Positions 41,794 to 54,006 of a DNA stretch of 64,000 nt are shown one piece after another. Origin of the DNA: Photorhabdus noenieputensis (GTDB taxonomy: Bacteria > Pseudomonadota > Gammaproteobacteria > Enterobacterales > Enterobacteriaceae); NCBI RefSeq assembly GCF_018448935.1, contig NZ_RCWC01000005.1:118210-182209 (forward strand). The letters are read 5' to 3'. How positions within the stretch are numbered: position 1 is the first letter of the stretch; each line of letters starts with the position of its first letter. The translations under genes and the position numbers were made by a program. A model generated the notes under the pieces. The model did no database searches and was not told where the DNA came from. It was given only the letters and a program-made list of their open reading frames with translations.

Positions 41794-42657
41794 TTAAACC
41801 GCGGAAGCACCCGAGACAATCTCGGTCAGCTCCTGAGTTATGCTGGCCTGACGAGCTTTGTTATAAACCAACTGCAACTCTTTGATCAGGCTGCCACCAT
41901 TATCAGTTGCGGCTTTCATCGCTACCATTCGTGCGGCCTGTTCACTAGCCAGGTTTTCAACGACGCCCTGATAAACCTGCGATTCTACATAACGACGCAG
42001 CAGTATATCTAGCAACGCCTTAGGATCAGGTTCGTATAAATAATCCCAGGATTTCTTCTTCAGTGTTTCATCATCTCCGGCAGGCAGAGGCAATAACTGA
42101 GTAATAGTCGGTTCCTGGGACATTGTATTGATGAACTTGTTTGTCACCACATACAATTTATCCAGACGCCCTTCATCGAATGCCCGCAGCATGATATTCA
42201 CTGGCCCGATCAATTCGGATAGCGAAGGGTTATCTCCCATGCCTGTTACCTGAGCAACAACGTTGCCCCCAACAGAAGCAAAGAAAGAGGTAGCCTTAGA
42301 GCCGATAAGCGCCAGATCACACTGGACACCTTTATCAGACCAGTCTTTCATTTCTGAAAGCAGTTTTTTGAACAGATTAGTGTTCAAACCACCGCACAAG
42401 CCACGATCGGTAGAAACAACCAGATACCCAACACGTTTGGTTTCACGCTCTTCAAGGTATGGATGTTTATATTCCAGATTACCTAACGCAAGGTGACCAA
42501 TCACGCTGCGTATGGTTTCTGCATAAGGACGGCTGGCCGCCATGCGATCCTGCGTTTTACGCATTTTGGACGCAGCAACCATCTCCATCGCTTTAGTGAT
42601 TTTTTGCGTGTTTTGCACGCTGGCGATCTTGGTACGTATCTCTTTTGCGCCGGCCAT
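41794..42657 (-). CDS. atpG: ATP synthase gamma subunit
   Basis: Rotating central shaft of F1. 287 residues as in E. coli. The N-terminal and C-terminal helices ([40 protein letters not shown]) form the coiled coil in the alpha-beta ring. Confidence 0.98.
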   Translation of the reverse strand: MAGAKEIRTKIASVQNTQKITKAMEMVAASKMRKTQDRMAASRPYAETIRSVIGHLALGNLEYKHPYLEERETKRVGYLVVSTDRGLCGGLNTNLFKKLLSEMKDWSDKGVQCDLALIGSKATSFFASVGGNVVAQVTGMGDNPSLSELIGPVNIMLRAFDEGRLDKLYVVTNKFINTMSQEPTITQLLPLPAGDDETLKKKSWDYLYEPDPKALLDILLRRYVESQVYQGVVENLASEQAARMVAMKAATDNGGSLIKELQLVYNKARQASITQELTEIVSGASAV

Positions 42658-42715
42658 TCCTGATTCTCCTCATTAACCAGACGGCCCATGTTTAGTTAAA
42701 CCGGGCCGAATAGTG

Positions 42716-44257
42716 TTACCAGGACTGAGTTGCCTTGAAGGAATCCAGCAGAGCTTTTAGCTTTGCTTCGATCTCTTCATTGTAACCACCAGACTGGTCA
42801 ATCTCTTTTAGAAGATCAGCATGTTCACGGTTGGCATATGCAAGCAACGCAGATTCGAAATCAATAACCTTAGCAATTTCGATATCTTCCAGATAACCAC
42901 GTTCCGCAGAAAACAGAGACAACGACTGTTGTGCAACAGACATTGGGGCATATTGTTTCTGTTTCAGCAATTCAGTTACTTTTTGACCATGATCCAACTG
43001 CTTACGAGTTGCATCATCAAGGTCAGAAGCAAACTGAGAAAATGCCGCTAGTTCGCGATATTGAGCCAGAGCAGTACGAATGCCCCCAGACAATTTCTTA
43101 ACGATTTTAGTCTGAGCAGCACCACCTACACGGGATACGGAAATCCCTGGGTTAACTGCTGGACGAATACCCGCATTGAACAAACTAGATTCCAAGAAAA
43201 TCTGACCATCAGTAATTGAAATAACGTTTGTTGGTACGAATGCTGATACGTCACCTGCCTGAGTTTCAATGATAGGCAGGGCCGTCAGAGAACCCGTTTT
43301 ACCTTTCACTTCACCATTAGTGAATTTTTCTACATATTCCGCGTTAACACGCGCAGCACGTTCGAGCAAGCGAGAGTGCAGATAGAAAACGTCACCAGGG
43401 AATGCTTCACGTCCTGGCGGACGACGGAGCAACAGAGAAATTTGACGATAAGCTACAGCCTGCTTAGACAAATCATCGTAAACAATCAGCGCATCTTCAC
43501 CGCGATCACGGAAGTATTCGCCCATTGCACAACCGGAATATGGTGCCAGGTATTGTAATGCCGCAGATTCTGAAGCAGTCGCAACAACCACAATAGTATT
43601 GGCAAGAGCACCATGCTCCTCTAATTTGCGAACAACGTTCGCAATAGTAGAAGCTTTCTGACCAACTGCGACATAGACACATTTTATGCCTGAGTCACGC
43701 TGGTTAATGATTGCGTCAATAGCCAGTGCTGTTTTACCCGTCTGACGGTCACCGATAATCAGTTCACGTTGACCACGACCAATAGGGATCATGGCGTCAA
43801 CGGATTTATAACCAGTTTGTACCGGCTGATCAACAGATTGACGGTCGATAACACCTGGAGCAATCATTTCAACAGCAGAGAAACCATCATGCTCAACAGG
43901 GCCTTTACCATCAATTGGCTCACCCAGAGTGTTTACTACACGACCAAGCAGACCACGACCAACAGGTACTTCAAGAATACGACCAGTACATTTGACCTTC
44001 ATGCCTTCTGCTAAGTCAGCATACGGCCCCATGACAACCGCACCTACGGAGTCACGCTCCAAGTTCAATGCGATTGCATAACGATTGCCAGGCAGTGCGA
44101 TCATCTCACCCTGCATAACTTCGGCTAAACCGTGAATACGAATGATACCGTCGTTAACGGATACAATCGTACCTTCATTGTGAGCTTCACTCACTACATT
44201 GAACTGAGCAATGCGCTGCTTGATCAGTTCGCTGATTTCGGTGGAATTCAGTTGCAT
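42716..44257 (-). CDS. atpA: ATP synthase alpha subunit
   Basis: Non-catalytic nucleotide-binding subunit of F1. 513 residues as in E. coli. P-loop [13 protein letters not shown] at about residue 169; the arginine finger region ([11 protein letters not shown]) is present. Confidence 0.98.
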   Translation of the reverse strand: MQLNSTEISELIKQRIAQFNVVSEAHNEGTIVSVNDGIIRIHGLAEVMQGEMIALPGNRYAIALNLERDSVGAVVMGPYADLAEGMKVKCTGRILEVPVGRGLLGRVVNTLGEPIDGKGPVEHDGFSAVEMIAPGVIDRQSVDQPVQTGYKSVDAMIPIGRGQRELIIGDRQTGKTALAIDAIINQRDSGIKCVYVAVGQKASTIANVVRKLEEHGALANTIVVVATASESAALQYLAPYSGCAMGEYFRDRGEDALIVYDDLSKQAVAYRQISLLLRRPPGREAFPGDVFYLHSRLLERAARVNAEYVEKFTNGEVKGKTGSLTALPIIETQAGDVSAFVPTNVISITDGQIFLESSLFNAGIRPAVNPGISVSRVGGAAQTKIVKKLSGGIRTALAQYRELAAFSQFASDLDDATRKQLDHGQKVTELLKQKQYAPMSVAQQSLSLFSAERGYLEDIEIAKVIDFESALLAYANREHADLLKEIDQSGGYNEEIEAKLKALLDSFKATQSW

Positions 44258-44271
44258 ATGCTCCAGTCCCC

Positions 44272-44805
44272 TTAAGACTGCAAGACGTCTGTTAAGCGAT
44301 CTAAACGGCCACGAATACTACCATCGATCACCAAATCACCCGCGCGGACAACCACACCAGCAATAACAGACTTATCAATTTTGCAATTCAGCTTAACTTT
44401 GCGTGACAGACGTTTTTCCATCGCTACAGAAATTTTAGCCAGCTGTTGTTCTCTCAGTTCGGCGGCAGAAATCACTTCAACATCAACAGTTGATTCAAGT
44501 GATGCGCGCAATTGAATAAATTGCTGCAAAACTTCCGGCAACGCCAATAAGCGACCGTTCTCTGCCATAACACGAATAAAATTCTGAGCATGTTCATCGA
44601 CCTGTTCACCGCAAATTGCGATAAAGGTATTAGCTAATGTTTCCGATGCCAATGAACCGGAAAGCAGCTCACCAACCTGCTCATTACGAGTCACCTCAGC
44701 TATGAACGCCAGCATATTCTGCCATTGTTCAAGCGATTGTTTTTCCACAGCAAAGTCAAAAGCTGCTTTGGCGTAGGGGCGAGCTACAGTAGCGAATTCA
44801 GACAT
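44272..44805 (-). CDS. atpH: ATP synthase delta subunit
   Basis: Peripheral-stalk subunit joining F1 to the b dimer. 177 residues as in E. coli. Starts [20 protein letters not shown] and ends [18 protein letters not shown], both conserved. Confidence 0.97.
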   Translation of the reverse strand: MSEFATVARPYAKAAFDFAVEKQSLEQWQNMLAFIAEVTRNEQVGELLSGSLASETLANTFIAICGEQVDEHAQNFIRVMAENGRLLALPEVLQQFIQLRASLESTVDVEVISAAELREQQLAKISVAMEKRLSRKVKLNCKIDKSVIAGVVVRAGDLVIDGSIRGRLDRLTDVLQS

Positions 44806-44817
44806 GCCCCTCCCTCC

Positions 44818-45288
44818 TTACAGTTCAGCGACCAGTTTATCAACGATGTCGCTATTAGCAGCTTCATCCACGGAACGCTCGATGATTTTCTCGGCACCTG
44901 CGATAGCCAACATAGCGACCTGCTTACGCAACTCTTCCCGAGCACGCTTACGTTCGGCATCAATTTCTGCCTGAGCTTGCGTTACGATTCTGTTACGTTC
45001 CTGCTCAGCTTCCACTTTTGCATCATCAAGGATCTGGGCTTTTTGTTTATTAGCCTGTTCAATGATGACCTGAGCTTCCGCTTTCGCTTTCTTCATTTGG
45101 TCGGTCGCATTGGCTTGCGCTAAGTCCAGGTCCTTTTTGGCACGTTCCGCAGAAGATAAACCGTCAGCAATTTCTTTTTGACGTTTTTCTATGGCCGCCA
45201 TGATCGGTGGCCATACGAACTTCATACAGAACATAACAAACAAGACAAACGCAATGGCCTGGCCGAGGATTGTTGCATTAATATTCAC
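44818..45288 (-). CDS. atpF: ATP synthase b subunit
   Basis: Peripheral stalk of Fo. 156 residues as in E. coli. One N-terminal membrane helix ([21 protein letters not shown]) and a long charged coiled coil. Follows atpE. Confidence 0.97.
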   Translation of the reverse strand: MNINATILGQAIAFVLFVMFCMKFVWPPIMAAIEKRQKEIADGLSSAERAKKDLDLAQANATDQMKKAKAEAQVIIEQANKQKAQILDDAKVEAEQERNRIVTQAQAEIDAERKRAREELRKQVAMLAIAGAEKIIERSVDEAANSDIVDKLVAEL

Positions 45289-45346
45289 AGCACAATACCT
45301 CTTTTAAAATTAATGAGTTGACGTAGTTTCAGATTATTTCTACAAA

Positions 45347-45604
<258 letters not shown>

Positions 45605-45639
45605 TCAGTTAAAACACAGTTAGTTATTGTGGTAAAAAA

Positions 45640-46494
<855 letters not shown>

Positions 46495-46872
46495 CTAACC
46501 GTTTATCACAGCAGGTGCGATGATTTGCACAATCAGCACCGCTAAATAAACTAAACCTAGTGGTGCAAACGCCGCTTTAAACACGCCCAAAGCAACAACC
46601 AGCACAGCTATTGTAATAATAACTTTCAACCCTTCGCCAACAGCGAAAGACCATGCAATACGTACAGGAACCTCTTCTTCTTTTGCTTTTTGAAAACTGG
46701 CAAACAGCATGAATATGGCATTAGGTAACCAACATGCTAACCCACCAGCAAAAGCAGAAGCGCCCCATTCTATACTTTTGGTACAAAAAGCCACACTGAG
46801 AACAACAAAAGTCATTAACTGCAAAAAAAGCAGCTTCAGTGCAATTTTACCGCTGTAAAGGGATACAGACAT
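46495..46872 (-). CDS. atpI: ATP synthase accessory protein AtpI
   Basis: A 125-residue membrane protein with about four helices that promotes c-ring assembly and magnesium uptake in some bacteria. Starts SVSLYSGKIALKLLFLQ; I use ATG 46872 because it matches E. coli. A longer frame to 46956 overlaps the promoter region. First gene of the atp operon. Confidence 0.9.
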   Translation of the reverse strand: MSVSLYSGKIALKLLFLQLMTFVVLSVAFCTKSIEWGASAFAGGLACWLPNAIFMLFASFQKAKEEEVPVRIAWSFAVGEGLKVIITIAVLVVALGVFKAAFAPLGLVYLAVLIVQIIAPAVING

Positions 46873-46973
46873 GACTTTTGTTTTCTCCCCTTGCACGCCT
46901 TGCATATCAGGTTTTGCTAAATGTTGTATAAAACTGCCTTTGCTTAAGAGTGTCAAGTGACAAAAACGTGCAA

Positions 46974-47001
46974 ATTATACGGGCCGCCAAAATGAATTCA
47001 A
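46974..47001 (-). promoter_or_regulatory. Predicted atp operon promoter
   Basis: On the minus strand TTGAAT (46996-47001) and TATAAT (46974-46979) are 16 bases apart, about 100 bases before atpI. Confidence 0.75.
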
Positions 47002-47118
47002 TCCATAAGTAGCGAAAAGGTGAACAATTATTTAAATTTTTTATTTTGGCGTCAGATTGCCAGCTAATGATTGTGCTGATTTTTTGTTTTTAATAACTTC
47101 ATACATTTCAGAGTTAAG

Positions 47119-47134
47119 TGTGACTTAAATCACA
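47119..47134. promoter_or_regulatory. CRP-type palindrome in the rsmG-atpI gap
   Basis: TGTGA-CTTAAA-TCACA is a perfect CRP core. It is centred about 160 bases upstream of the predicted atp transcription start. The 610-base gap 46873-47482 holds no gene that I can support. Confidence 0.65.
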
Positions 47135-47246
47135 TAAATTTTTCAATTGTTAATTATATTTAACATTGATAGGAAATAAAAATAGAACAAATTAATAATA
47201 AAATCAATTTGTTAATTTAATTTCATACAAAAGAGTGATTATATTA

Positions 47247-47260
47247 TTGATTTAAATCAC
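47247..47260. promoter_or_regulatory. FNR-type palindrome in the rsmG-atpI gap
   Basis: TTGAT-TTAA-ATCAC differs at one base from the FNR consensus TTGAT-N4-ATCAA. It lies 113-128 bases from the CRP-type box. Confidence 0.5.
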
Positions 47261-47482
47261 CCAACTAATTTCTGGCTAGTTTAAAAAAGTGAATCTGATG
47301 AAAAAACGCTTTATCTGATTTTAAAAGGTTCAACTATCTTAATATCAAGATAACGTTATTTTTGTGTAATAACTTGGTAAATTAAAGCTGAAACGAGGCA
47401 AACCATAATTAACGATGCTGATTACAGTATAATTGTGCTCAACATCACTAATTATTTATAACTTTATTGACAAATAACAAAA

Positions 47483-48103
47483 TCAGTTTGATTTAAGGAT
47501 AACCAAATGACGTTGCCCTTCCAGTTCAGGAACATTTAATTTAATAACCGAATCGACAGAAATTCCAACAGGCAACATAGTCAGTTCCTCTTCTGGAAGC
47601 ACACCTTTAAGTGCATAGAAACGCCCATGAATAGGCTCAGGCAAATGACTGCACCAAGAGACCATATCTTGCAACGAAGCAAAAGCACGGCTTATTACTC
47701 CATCAAAAGGTGGCTTAGAAGAATACTCTTCAACCCTACTTTGTACTGGTTCGATATTTACTAAACCAAGTTCATGCTGAACTTGACGCAAAAATCTCAC
47801 TCTTTTACCTAAACTATCCAGCAATGTGAAGTGAGAATCAGGACGAACAATAGCTAACGGAATACCGGGCAACCCAGGGCCTGTGCCCACATCGATAAAG
47901 CGATAACCTTGTAGATGAGGGCTGACAACAATGCTGTCCATGATATGACGTACTAGCATTTGTTCTGGATCACGTACTGACGTGAGATTGTAAGCCTTAT
48001 TCCACTTATTGAGCATATCAACATAGGCTACAAGCTGCTGTTTCTGCTGTAATGACAGTTCTATTCCTGCTTTGGTCAGCAACAATTCTAGTTTGTTAAG
48101 CAC
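47483..48103 (-). CDS. rsmG: 16S rRNA m7G527 methyltransferase RsmG (GidB)
   Basis: It methylates N7 of G527 in 16S rRNA. 206 residues (E. coli 207). The SAM site is [17 protein letters not shown]; other parts include [15 protein letters not shown] and [12 protein letters not shown] use GTG 48103 (GAGAGG upstream; it matches the E. coli LNKL start) instead of ATG 48124, which lies in the overlap with the mnmG end. Confidence 0.95.
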   Translation of the reverse strand: MLNKLELLLTKAGIELSLQQKQQLVAYVDMLNKWNKAYNLTSVRDPEQMLVRHIMDSIVVSPHLQGYRFIDVGTGPGLPGIPLAIVRPDSHFTLLDSLGKRVRFLRQVQHELGLVNIEPVQSRVEEYSSKPPFDGVISRAFASLQDMVSWCSHLPEPIHGRFYALKGVLPEEELTMLPVGISVDSVIKLNVPELEGQRHLVILKSN

Positions 48104-48116
48104 AATAAAAATCCTC

Positions 48117-50006
48117 TCAGGCACTGCGGCGCAGCAAGCCTTGTTTTTTCAGCCATACAAGTAAAATTGAAATTGCAGCAGGTGTTACCCCTGAAATACG
48201 CGAAGCCTGACCAATTGAACTTGGTTTATGATCATTAAGTTTAGCAACAACTTCATTAGAAAGACCGCTGATTTGACGGTAATCGAGATCAACCGGTAAT
48301 GATGTGTTTTCATTACGTAGCTGTTTTTCAATTTCTTCCTGCTGGCGAGCAATATATCCCTCGTATTTGACCTGAATTTCAACCTGATCAGCGGCTTGTG
48401 GTTCTTCAAGACCTGGAGAAAACAGGGGCAATGAGGTCAAAAGTTCATAGTTCATTTCAGGACGACGCAGTAGATCTTCACCATTAGCCTCTTTCGACAA
48501 TGGCATTTTCAATATATTGTTAATGTCATCAAGATTATTTGAATTAGGGTGAATCCAAATATTACGTAAACGCTGACGTTCTTGTTCAACCATTTCCACT
48601 TTACGGCAATAATGTTCCCAACGTAAATCATCTACCAACCCTAATTCACGGCCTTTTTCTGTTAAGCGTAGGTCTGCATTATCTTCACGTAGCATCAAAC
48701 GATACTCAGCTCGAGAAGTAAACATACGGTACGGTTCTTTAGTCCCTAAAGTACATAAATCGTCAACTAAAACGCCAATATAAGCTTGATCACGGCGAGG
48801 GAACCAGCCTTCTTCTTCTGAAGCGTAACGAGCTGCATTAAGACCTGCGAGGAGTCCTTGAGCAGCAGCCTCTTCATAACCCGTAGTGCCGTTAATTTGT
48901 CCAGCAAAGAATAGACCGTGGATAAATTTACTTTCTAATGTTTGTTTTAGATCTCTTGGATCGAAGAAATCATATTCTATTGCATAACCAGGACGAATAA
49001 TGCGAGCATTTTCCATTCCTTGCATGGAGTGAACAATTTGCATCTGTACATCAAATGGTAAGCTGGTAGAAATGCCATTTGGATAGATTTCATTACTGGT
49101 CAATCCTTCAGGCTCAAGGAAGATCTGATGAGCGTTACGATCCGCAAAACGCATGACTTTATCTTCGATTGAAGGACAATAACGAGGACCGATCCCTTCA
49201 ATGATCCCTGCATACATTGGGCTACGATCCAAATTATTGCGGATCACATCGTGAGTTTTTTCATTCGTGTGAGTGATGTAACACGGTATTTGTTGTGGAT
49301 GTTGTTTAATATTTCCAAGGAAAGAGAATACCGGTGTTGGATTATCGCCTAGTTGTTGTGTTAACTGACTAAAATCAATGGTTCTGGCATCAATACGTGG
49401 TGGTGTTCCTGTTTTTAATCTGTTTACACGTAAGGGTAATTCACGTAAGCGCTGTGCCAACGAAATCGCTGGAGGATCACCAGCCCTTCCACCACTATAA
49501 TTTTCCAGACCAATGTGGATCTTACCGTCAAGAAATGTTCCTACGGTTAGAACAATAGCTTTGGCTCTGAACTTAAGGCCCATGCGTGTTACTGCGCCAG
49601 TAACTGTGTCATTTTCAACAATGAGATCTTCTACAGGTTGTTGGAAGATCATCAGATTAGGTTGATTCTCCAACGCCATACGCACAGTTTGACGGTAGAG
49701 AATCCTATCCGCTTGGGCACGTGTTGCCCGAACCGCAGGCCCTTTACTGGCATTCAAGGTTCTAAATTGAATACCAGCTTGGTCGGTCGCTTTGGCCATT
49801 AAACCACCAAGCGCATCAATCTCTTTAACCAGATGTCCTTTACCGATCCCACCAATTGCTGGGTTACATGACATTTGGCCCAAAGTGTCAATATTGTGGG
49901 TCAGTAATAAGGTTTGACGGCCCATACGAGCGGCTGCCATAGCAGCTTCAGTACCGGCATGACCACCACCGATAATGATGACGTCAAATTGTTCTGGATA
50001 AAACAT
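48117..50006 (-). CDS. mnmG: tRNA modification enzyme MnmG (GidA)
   Basis: FAD enzyme that works with MnmE on uridine 34 of tRNA. 629 residues as in E. coli. FAD motif [21 protein letters not shown] at the start. C-terminus contains [12 protein letters not shown] and [17 protein letters not shown]. It reads away from oriC; its transcription influences the origin in E. coli. rsmG starts 13 bases past its stop. Confidence 0.98.
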   Translation of the reverse strand: MFYPEQFDVIIIGGGHAGTEAAMAAARMGRQTLLLTHNIDTLGQMSCNPAIGGIGKGHLVKEIDALGGLMAKATDQAGIQFRTLNASKGPAVRATRAQADRILYRQTVRMALENQPNLMIFQQPVEDLIVENDTVTGAVTRMGLKFRAKAIVLTVGTFLDGKIHIGLENYSGGRAGDPPAISLAQRLRELPLRVNRLKTGTPPRIDARTIDFSQLTQQLGDNPTPVFSFLGNIKQHPQQIPCYITHTNEKTHDVIRNNLDRSPMYAGIIEGIGPRYCPSIEDKVMRFADRNAHQIFLEPEGLTSNEIYPNGISTSLPFDVQMQIVHSMQGMENARIIRPGYAIEYDFFDPRDLKQTLESKFIHGLFFAGQINGTTGYEEAAAQGLLAGLNAARYASEEEGWFPRRDQAYIGVLVDDLCTLGTKEPYRMFTSRAEYRLMLREDNADLRLTEKGRELGLVDDLRWEHYCRKVEMVEQERQRLRNIWIHPNSNNLDDINNILKMPLSKEANGEDLLRRPEMNYELLTSLPLFSPGLEEPQAADQVEIQVKYEGYIARQQEEIEKQLRNENTSLPVDLDYRQISGLSNEVVAKLNDHKPSSIGQASRISGVTPAAISILLVWLKKQGLLRRSA

Positions 50007-50110
50007 GGTGATGAACCTTTAGTTATAAGAATGCTCAGTGTTGTATTAAGGGAAGAGAATTCTACTCAAGTTTTGGTGATAGACCAAGTAGGTGAGATCA
50101 CCGGTAATTA

Positions 50111-50361
50111 AAAGAAGATCTTTTTTATTTAAAGATCTGTTTATTAGATCTTTTATTAGGATCATGATCTTTTGTGGATAAGTTATTTTTTCTTAGAAAG
50201 ATCATAAAGCTGTAAAGGATCATTTGTTGTGAATGATCCGTGATCCCACGAGGTATAAACTGGGATCTAAATCGGTAGTTATTCACAAGGTGATCATTGT
50301 CAGATAGTTATACTATGGATAACTACGGGTTAACCCCGGCTTTTTAGATAAGTTATCCACA
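50111..50361. other. oriC: Chromosomal replication origin oriC
   Basis: The region between mnmG and mioC aligns in layout with E. coli oriC. Three AT-rich 13-mers start with GATCT at 50117, 50134 and 50147. DnaA boxes: TGTGGATAA (50173-50181), TGTGAATGA (50228-50236), TTATTCACA (50279-50287), TATGGATAA (50316-50324) and TTATCCACA (50353-50361). I count about 11 GATC sites in 200 bases, as expected for Dam/SeqA control. Melting would begin at the 13-mers, next to mnmG. Confidence 0.97.
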
Positions 50362-50386
50362 CTCGTTTGCTGTTTTTTTGTTCTTT

Positions 50387-50827
50387 TTAGAGTGACTTTG
50401 CCCAATCTTTAACCCATTCTTCCGCGGGATCTTCGGGGATCGCATGCTGTTGAATATCAATTTCCAGACGATCACCGAGGCGTTTAGCTCCGTTTCCTAT
50501 TAATAATTGGTCAAATGATCTTATTGCACCGCAAAAAGTATCGTATTCAGAACTACCAAGGCCAACAGCGCCAAACGTTACCTTACTGAGATCAGGTTTT
50601 TGTTCAGAAATTTCTGCCGCCAATGGTTGTATATTTTCTGGCAATTCTCCTGCTCCATGTGTGGATGTGACGACTAGCCAGATCCCATTCTGAGGAAGTT
50701 CATCTAAAGAGGGGCCATGTAGCATTTCAGTGGAGAAACCAGCATCTTCCAAAATTTCAGCCATATGCTCAGCTACGTATTCAGCACTGCCCATCGTGCT
50801 ACCGCTGATTAAGGTAATAGTGGCCAT
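50387..50827 (-). CDS. mioC: FMN-binding protein MioC
   Basis: Flavodoxin-like protein, 146 residues (E. coli 147), linked to biotin synthesis in E. coli. FMN site ISGSTMGSAEYVAE and VTSTHGAGELPEN. ATG 50827 matches E. coli; the frame from 50848 adds seven residues. It transcribes into oriC. Confidence 0.95.
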   Translation of the reverse strand: MATITLISGSTMGSAEYVAEHMAEILEDAGFSTEMLHGPSLDELPQNGIWLVVTSTHGAGELPENIQPLAAEISEQKPDLSKVTFGAVGLGSSEYDTFCGAIRSFDQLLIGNGAKRLGDRLEIDIQQHAIPEDPAEEWVKDWAKSL

Positions 50828-50887
50828 AGTGATCCCAACAGATTTCAAGAGTCGCTATTGTACGCTGTGAATCTGTTGGGATCTACC

Positions 50888-50896
50888 TGTGGATAA
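50888..50896 (-). promoter_or_regulatory. DnaA box in the mioC promoter
   Basis: TGTGGATAA, a perfect reverse DnaA box, 61 bases before mioC. In E. coli DnaA represses mioC through such boxes. Confidence 0.8.
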
Positions 50897-50918
50897 TGTG
50901 GTTATAACAAATTTTATT

Positions 50919-51380
50919 TTATGGCTTGATTGTCCGCATGATCGGGTTTTGTAAGGAGATAAGGGTTTCTGTTGATTGAATTTCATCGATAGTCTGTATT
51001 TTGTTGATAAGTACATCTTGAAGGGATTCAATTGAACGGCACATAACTTTGATAAAGATGCTGTAGTGGCCTGTTGTGTAGTAAACCTCAACCACTTCAT
51101 CCAGGTTGTCTAGTTTTTTCAGGGCTGATGGATAATCTTTGGCACTCTTAAGAATAATGCCAATAAAGCAACACACATCATAACCAAGTTGTTTCGCGCT
51201 GATATCTACTCTGGTACCGGTGATGATTCCTGCTTGCTTCATTTTTTCCACACGAACGTGAATTGTTCCTGGGCTGACTGCAAATTTCTTTGCTAGTTCG
51301 GCATAAGGTGTACGTGCGTTGTCCATTAAAGCGTGAAGTATGTCACGGTCTAGATTATCGATCTGATAAATTTCTGCCAT
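50919..51380 (-). CDS. asnC: Transcriptional regulator AsnC
   Basis: Lrp/AsnC-family regulator that activates asnA when asparagine is low. 153 residues (E. coli 152). N-terminal helix-turn-helix (TPYAELAKKFAVSPGTIHVRVEKM) and C-terminal RAM ligand-binding domain. Divergent from asnA; they share the 166-base control region. Confidence 0.96.
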   Translation of the reverse strand: MAEIYQIDNLDRDILHALMDNARTPYAELAKKFAVSPGTIHVRVEKMKQAGIITGTRVDISAKQLGYDVCCFIGIILKSAKDYPSALKKLDNLDEVVEVYYTTGHYSIFIKVMCRSIESLQDVLINKIQTIDEIQSTETLISLQNPIMRTIKP

Positions 51381-51546
51381 TTTCAGCCCCGTTTTTTAAT
51401 GAATTTTCATTTTTAGGATGTAAAAAATGAATTTTATGAATCATAAAGTCTATTTTTATTAAAGTATATTGAATTTACCCCTCATTTTATTGCTTAATGT
51501 TTCCAACAGGACATCAGGGCCACCTAAAAAATTAGAGAATAATATT

Positions 51547-52539
51547 ATGAAAAAGTCGTTTATTGAAAAGCAGCAGCAAATCAGTTTCGTGAAATCTTTC
51601 TTTTCCCGTTTGCTGGAAAGCAAACTGGGTCTGATCGAAGTACAAGGGCCAATTCTAAGTTGTTTGGGAGATGGTATTCAGGACAACTTGTCTGGTCATG
51701 AAAAAGCTGTTCAGGTAAAAGTTAAAACTTTACCGGATTCAACTTTCGAAGTAGTGCATTCATTGGCTAAATGGAAACGTAAAACACTGGGTCGTTTTGG
51801 CTTTCAAGCTGAACAAGGGCTTTACACTCACATGAAGGCATTACGTCCGGATGAGGATCGCTTAACACCAATCCATTCTGTTTATGTTGATCAATGGGAT
51901 TGGGAAAAAGTGATGGGAGATGGGCAACGCTCACTTGCTTATCTTAAACAGACAGTAGGTAAAATTTACGAAGCAATAAAAGAAACAGAAAAAGCTGTCA
52001 GTAAAGAGTTTGGTCTGGCACCGTTCCTGCCAGATCAAATTCACTTTGTTCATAGTGAAACGCTTCTGAGTCGTTATCCGGATCTGGATGCAAAAGGCCG
52101 TGAACGTGCTATTGCTAAAGAATTAGGTGCTGTTTTCCTCATCGGTATTGGTGCGAAATTATCTGATGGTCAATCTCATGATGTGCGTGCGCCTGATTAT
52201 GATGACTGGACGACACCAAACTGTGATGGTTTTTTCGGTCTAAACGGTGACATCATTGTCTGGAACCCTGTTTTGGAAGATGCGTTTGAGATCTCTTCTA
52301 TGGGTATCCGTGTTGATGCAGAAGCGCTGGAGCGTCAGTTATCACTGACTGGTGATGAAGAGCGTTTACAATATGATTGGCATCAGGCGTTACTTAAAGG
52401 CGACATGCCACAGTCGATTGGTGGTGGTATTGGCCAATCCCGTTTAGTGATGTTACTGTTGCAAATGAAACATATCGGTCAGGTTCAATGCAGTATCTGG
52501 TCACCTGAAGTACGCGAAACTGTAGAAGATATGCTTTGA
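51547..52539 (+). CDS. asnA: Aspartate-ammonia ligase
   Basis: Makes asparagine from aspartate, ammonia and ATP. 330 residues as in E. coli. Class II synthetase-like fold ([33 protein letters not shown]). ATG 51547 gives the E. coli start [15 protein letters not shown]; the 26-residue extension from 51469 is unconserved. Confidence 0.97.
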   Translation: MKKSFIEKQQQISFVKSFFSRLLESKLGLIEVQGPILSCLGDGIQDNLSGHEKAVQVKVKTLPDSTFEVVHSLAKWKRKTLGRFGFQAEQGLYTHMKALRPDEDRLTPIHSVYVDQWDWEKVMGDGQRSLAYLKQTVGKIYEAIKETEKAVSKEFGLAPFLPDQIHFVHSETLLSRYPDLDAKGRERAIAKELGAVFLIGIGAKLSDGQSHDVRAPDYDDWTTPNCDGFFGLNGDIIVWNPVLEDAFEISSMGIRVDAEALERQLSLTGDEERLQYDWHQALLKGDMPQSIGGGIGQSRLVMLLLQMKHIGQVQCSIWSPEVRETVEDML

Positions 52540-52544
52540 TTCCA

Positions 52545-54002
52545 TTAGTGACGCCATTTTCGTAGTAAACGGCTTTTAAGTCCGGTATCAAAGCGCCAGA
52601 TATGATCGAATATCCGCATAATATCGGGCTTACCATATTGGGACATGGAGACCGCATGGAAGCGGTGTTGCTGATGCAGTTGCAGATTTTTTATCTGATG
52701 GATTAGTGAGTCCGGCAAACGCTGGGCAATGAAATCTGAGATAACAACGGCATCAGCATCTTTCCAACGTTGTTCTTCCATTTTTTCTATTGTGTTTGTC
52801 AGACAGAAAGCGAGATCCGTCCCTCCCCTGAAAGTCTGGCTGAGAAAACGAATAGCCTGTTCCAGACCATCTGGTGAAGATAGCTCATAGTGCACAATTT
52901 CTGTCGTAAATAGCATGATATGGCAGTTACGATTATCAGCTAGAGCAATGCGTAACAGTGCCAGACAAAAGGCTTTAGCACATTTCTCATTGAATCTCCC
53001 CATAGAACCGGAAGTATCTACACAGATAATAAATGGTCCTCGTGGTTTTTCTTCCTGGCTATAATGAGTGACCGGCTGCAATGTTGTTTTTTCTCGCCAG
53101 TTATCACCTTGTAAGCGATAGGTCAGGAGTTTTTTTTCCACTAATTTGCGATAAAATTCATATTCCAAATCTTCAATTCCTAATATCGCCAATTCTATTG
53201 GCAATAGACGCAAAATATCATCACTTTGTCCGATTCCATTCACCTGTTCAGGAACGGTATCGGGTGTTCGTTCGATTGTGGTAAATGGTTCGAAAAAATG
53301 ATTTTCCTGTGGTTTTGATTTTGCAGATTGGCTGCGTCCAAGTAATTGAGCTAATTTTTCCAGTTCCGGCTGTTGGCGAAGAAATTCACTATAGCGGATC
53401 AATAACTGCTTATCATTTTGGGAATGATTTAACTGACTTTTACTCATGTCCCATAACCGGCCTGCTGCCCTATCATTTTCACTAAAAATAGGATCAAGAT
53501 TACCGCTTAGTGTCAGCCTTTGCTGTAGTTCTGCTAGTAATTGCTCTTTTTCTTGTTCCAGCAATTGCTTATGGAAGGTTGTGGTTTGCAGGATCAAACT
53601 GATCCTCCATCGTTGAATAAATAGAGTTTGCAGTGTATTTGAATTAGCAATAGTGTTGGTTGCGAGTTTCTGGGCTTCTTCACTAAAAGGGGATTCGATT
53701 CGGTTCAGGGTTTCTAAAATGTCGGGAAGTTTAAGGTAAAAATGATTTGTATTGGCAGAGAGGAATTGTTGATATAACTGAAATTCTTCTGCCAGAGTTG
53801 CAGGGATGAGAGTTTCTTTAATCCTGTGCTGTAAATCGTGTTTCCAGCCGGGGATATCTTTTAATAGTGCACGTTTCAAACGCGGGTGTTTTTCAAAAAA
53901 GATAGCTAACTGAGGGGAAGCTAGAAGCGTTAATATGATCTCTTCTATTATCTCTCCTTCGTTTATTGATAGTAAAAGATCGAGGGTTGTCAGACTAATC
54001 AT
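52545..54002 (-). CDS. viaA: VWA-domain protein ViaA
   Basis: Partner of the MoxR-type ATPase RavA; linked to aminoglycoside sensitivity and respiratory complexes. 485 residues (E. coli 483). The C-terminal VWA domain has the MIDAS motif [10 protein letters not shown] and later [11 protein letters not shown]. Convergent with asnA and 4 bases after ravA. Confidence 0.95.
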   Translation of the reverse strand: MISLTTLDLLLSINEGEIIEEIILTLLASPQLAIFFEKHPRLKRALLKDIPGWKHDLQHRIKETLIPATLAEEFQLYQQFLSANTNHFYLKLPDILETLNRIESPFSEEAQKLATNTIANSNTLQTLFIQRWRISLILQTTTFHKQLLEQEKEQLLAELQQRLTLSGNLDPIFSENDRAAGRLWDMSKSQLNHSQNDKQLLIRYSEFLRQQPELEKLAQLLGRSQSAKSKPQENHFFEPFTTIERTPDTVPEQVNGIGQSDDILRLLPIELAILGIEDLEYEFYRKLVEKKLLTYRLQGDNWREKTTLQPVTHYSQEEKPRGPFIICVDTSGSMGRFNEKCAKAFCLALLRIALADNRNCHIMLFTTEIVHYELSSPDGLEQAIRFLSQTFRGGTDLAFCLTNTIEKMEEQRWKDADAVVISDFIAQRLPDSLIHQIKNLQLHQQHRFHAVSMSQYGKPDIMRIFDHIWRFDTGLKSRLLRKWRH

Positions 54003-54006
54003 TTAA

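Noticed and set aside
51469..51546. N-terminal extension of asnA
   Set aside because: E. coli AsnA begins at the residue encoded by ATG 51547, and the extension lies in the asnC-asnA control region.
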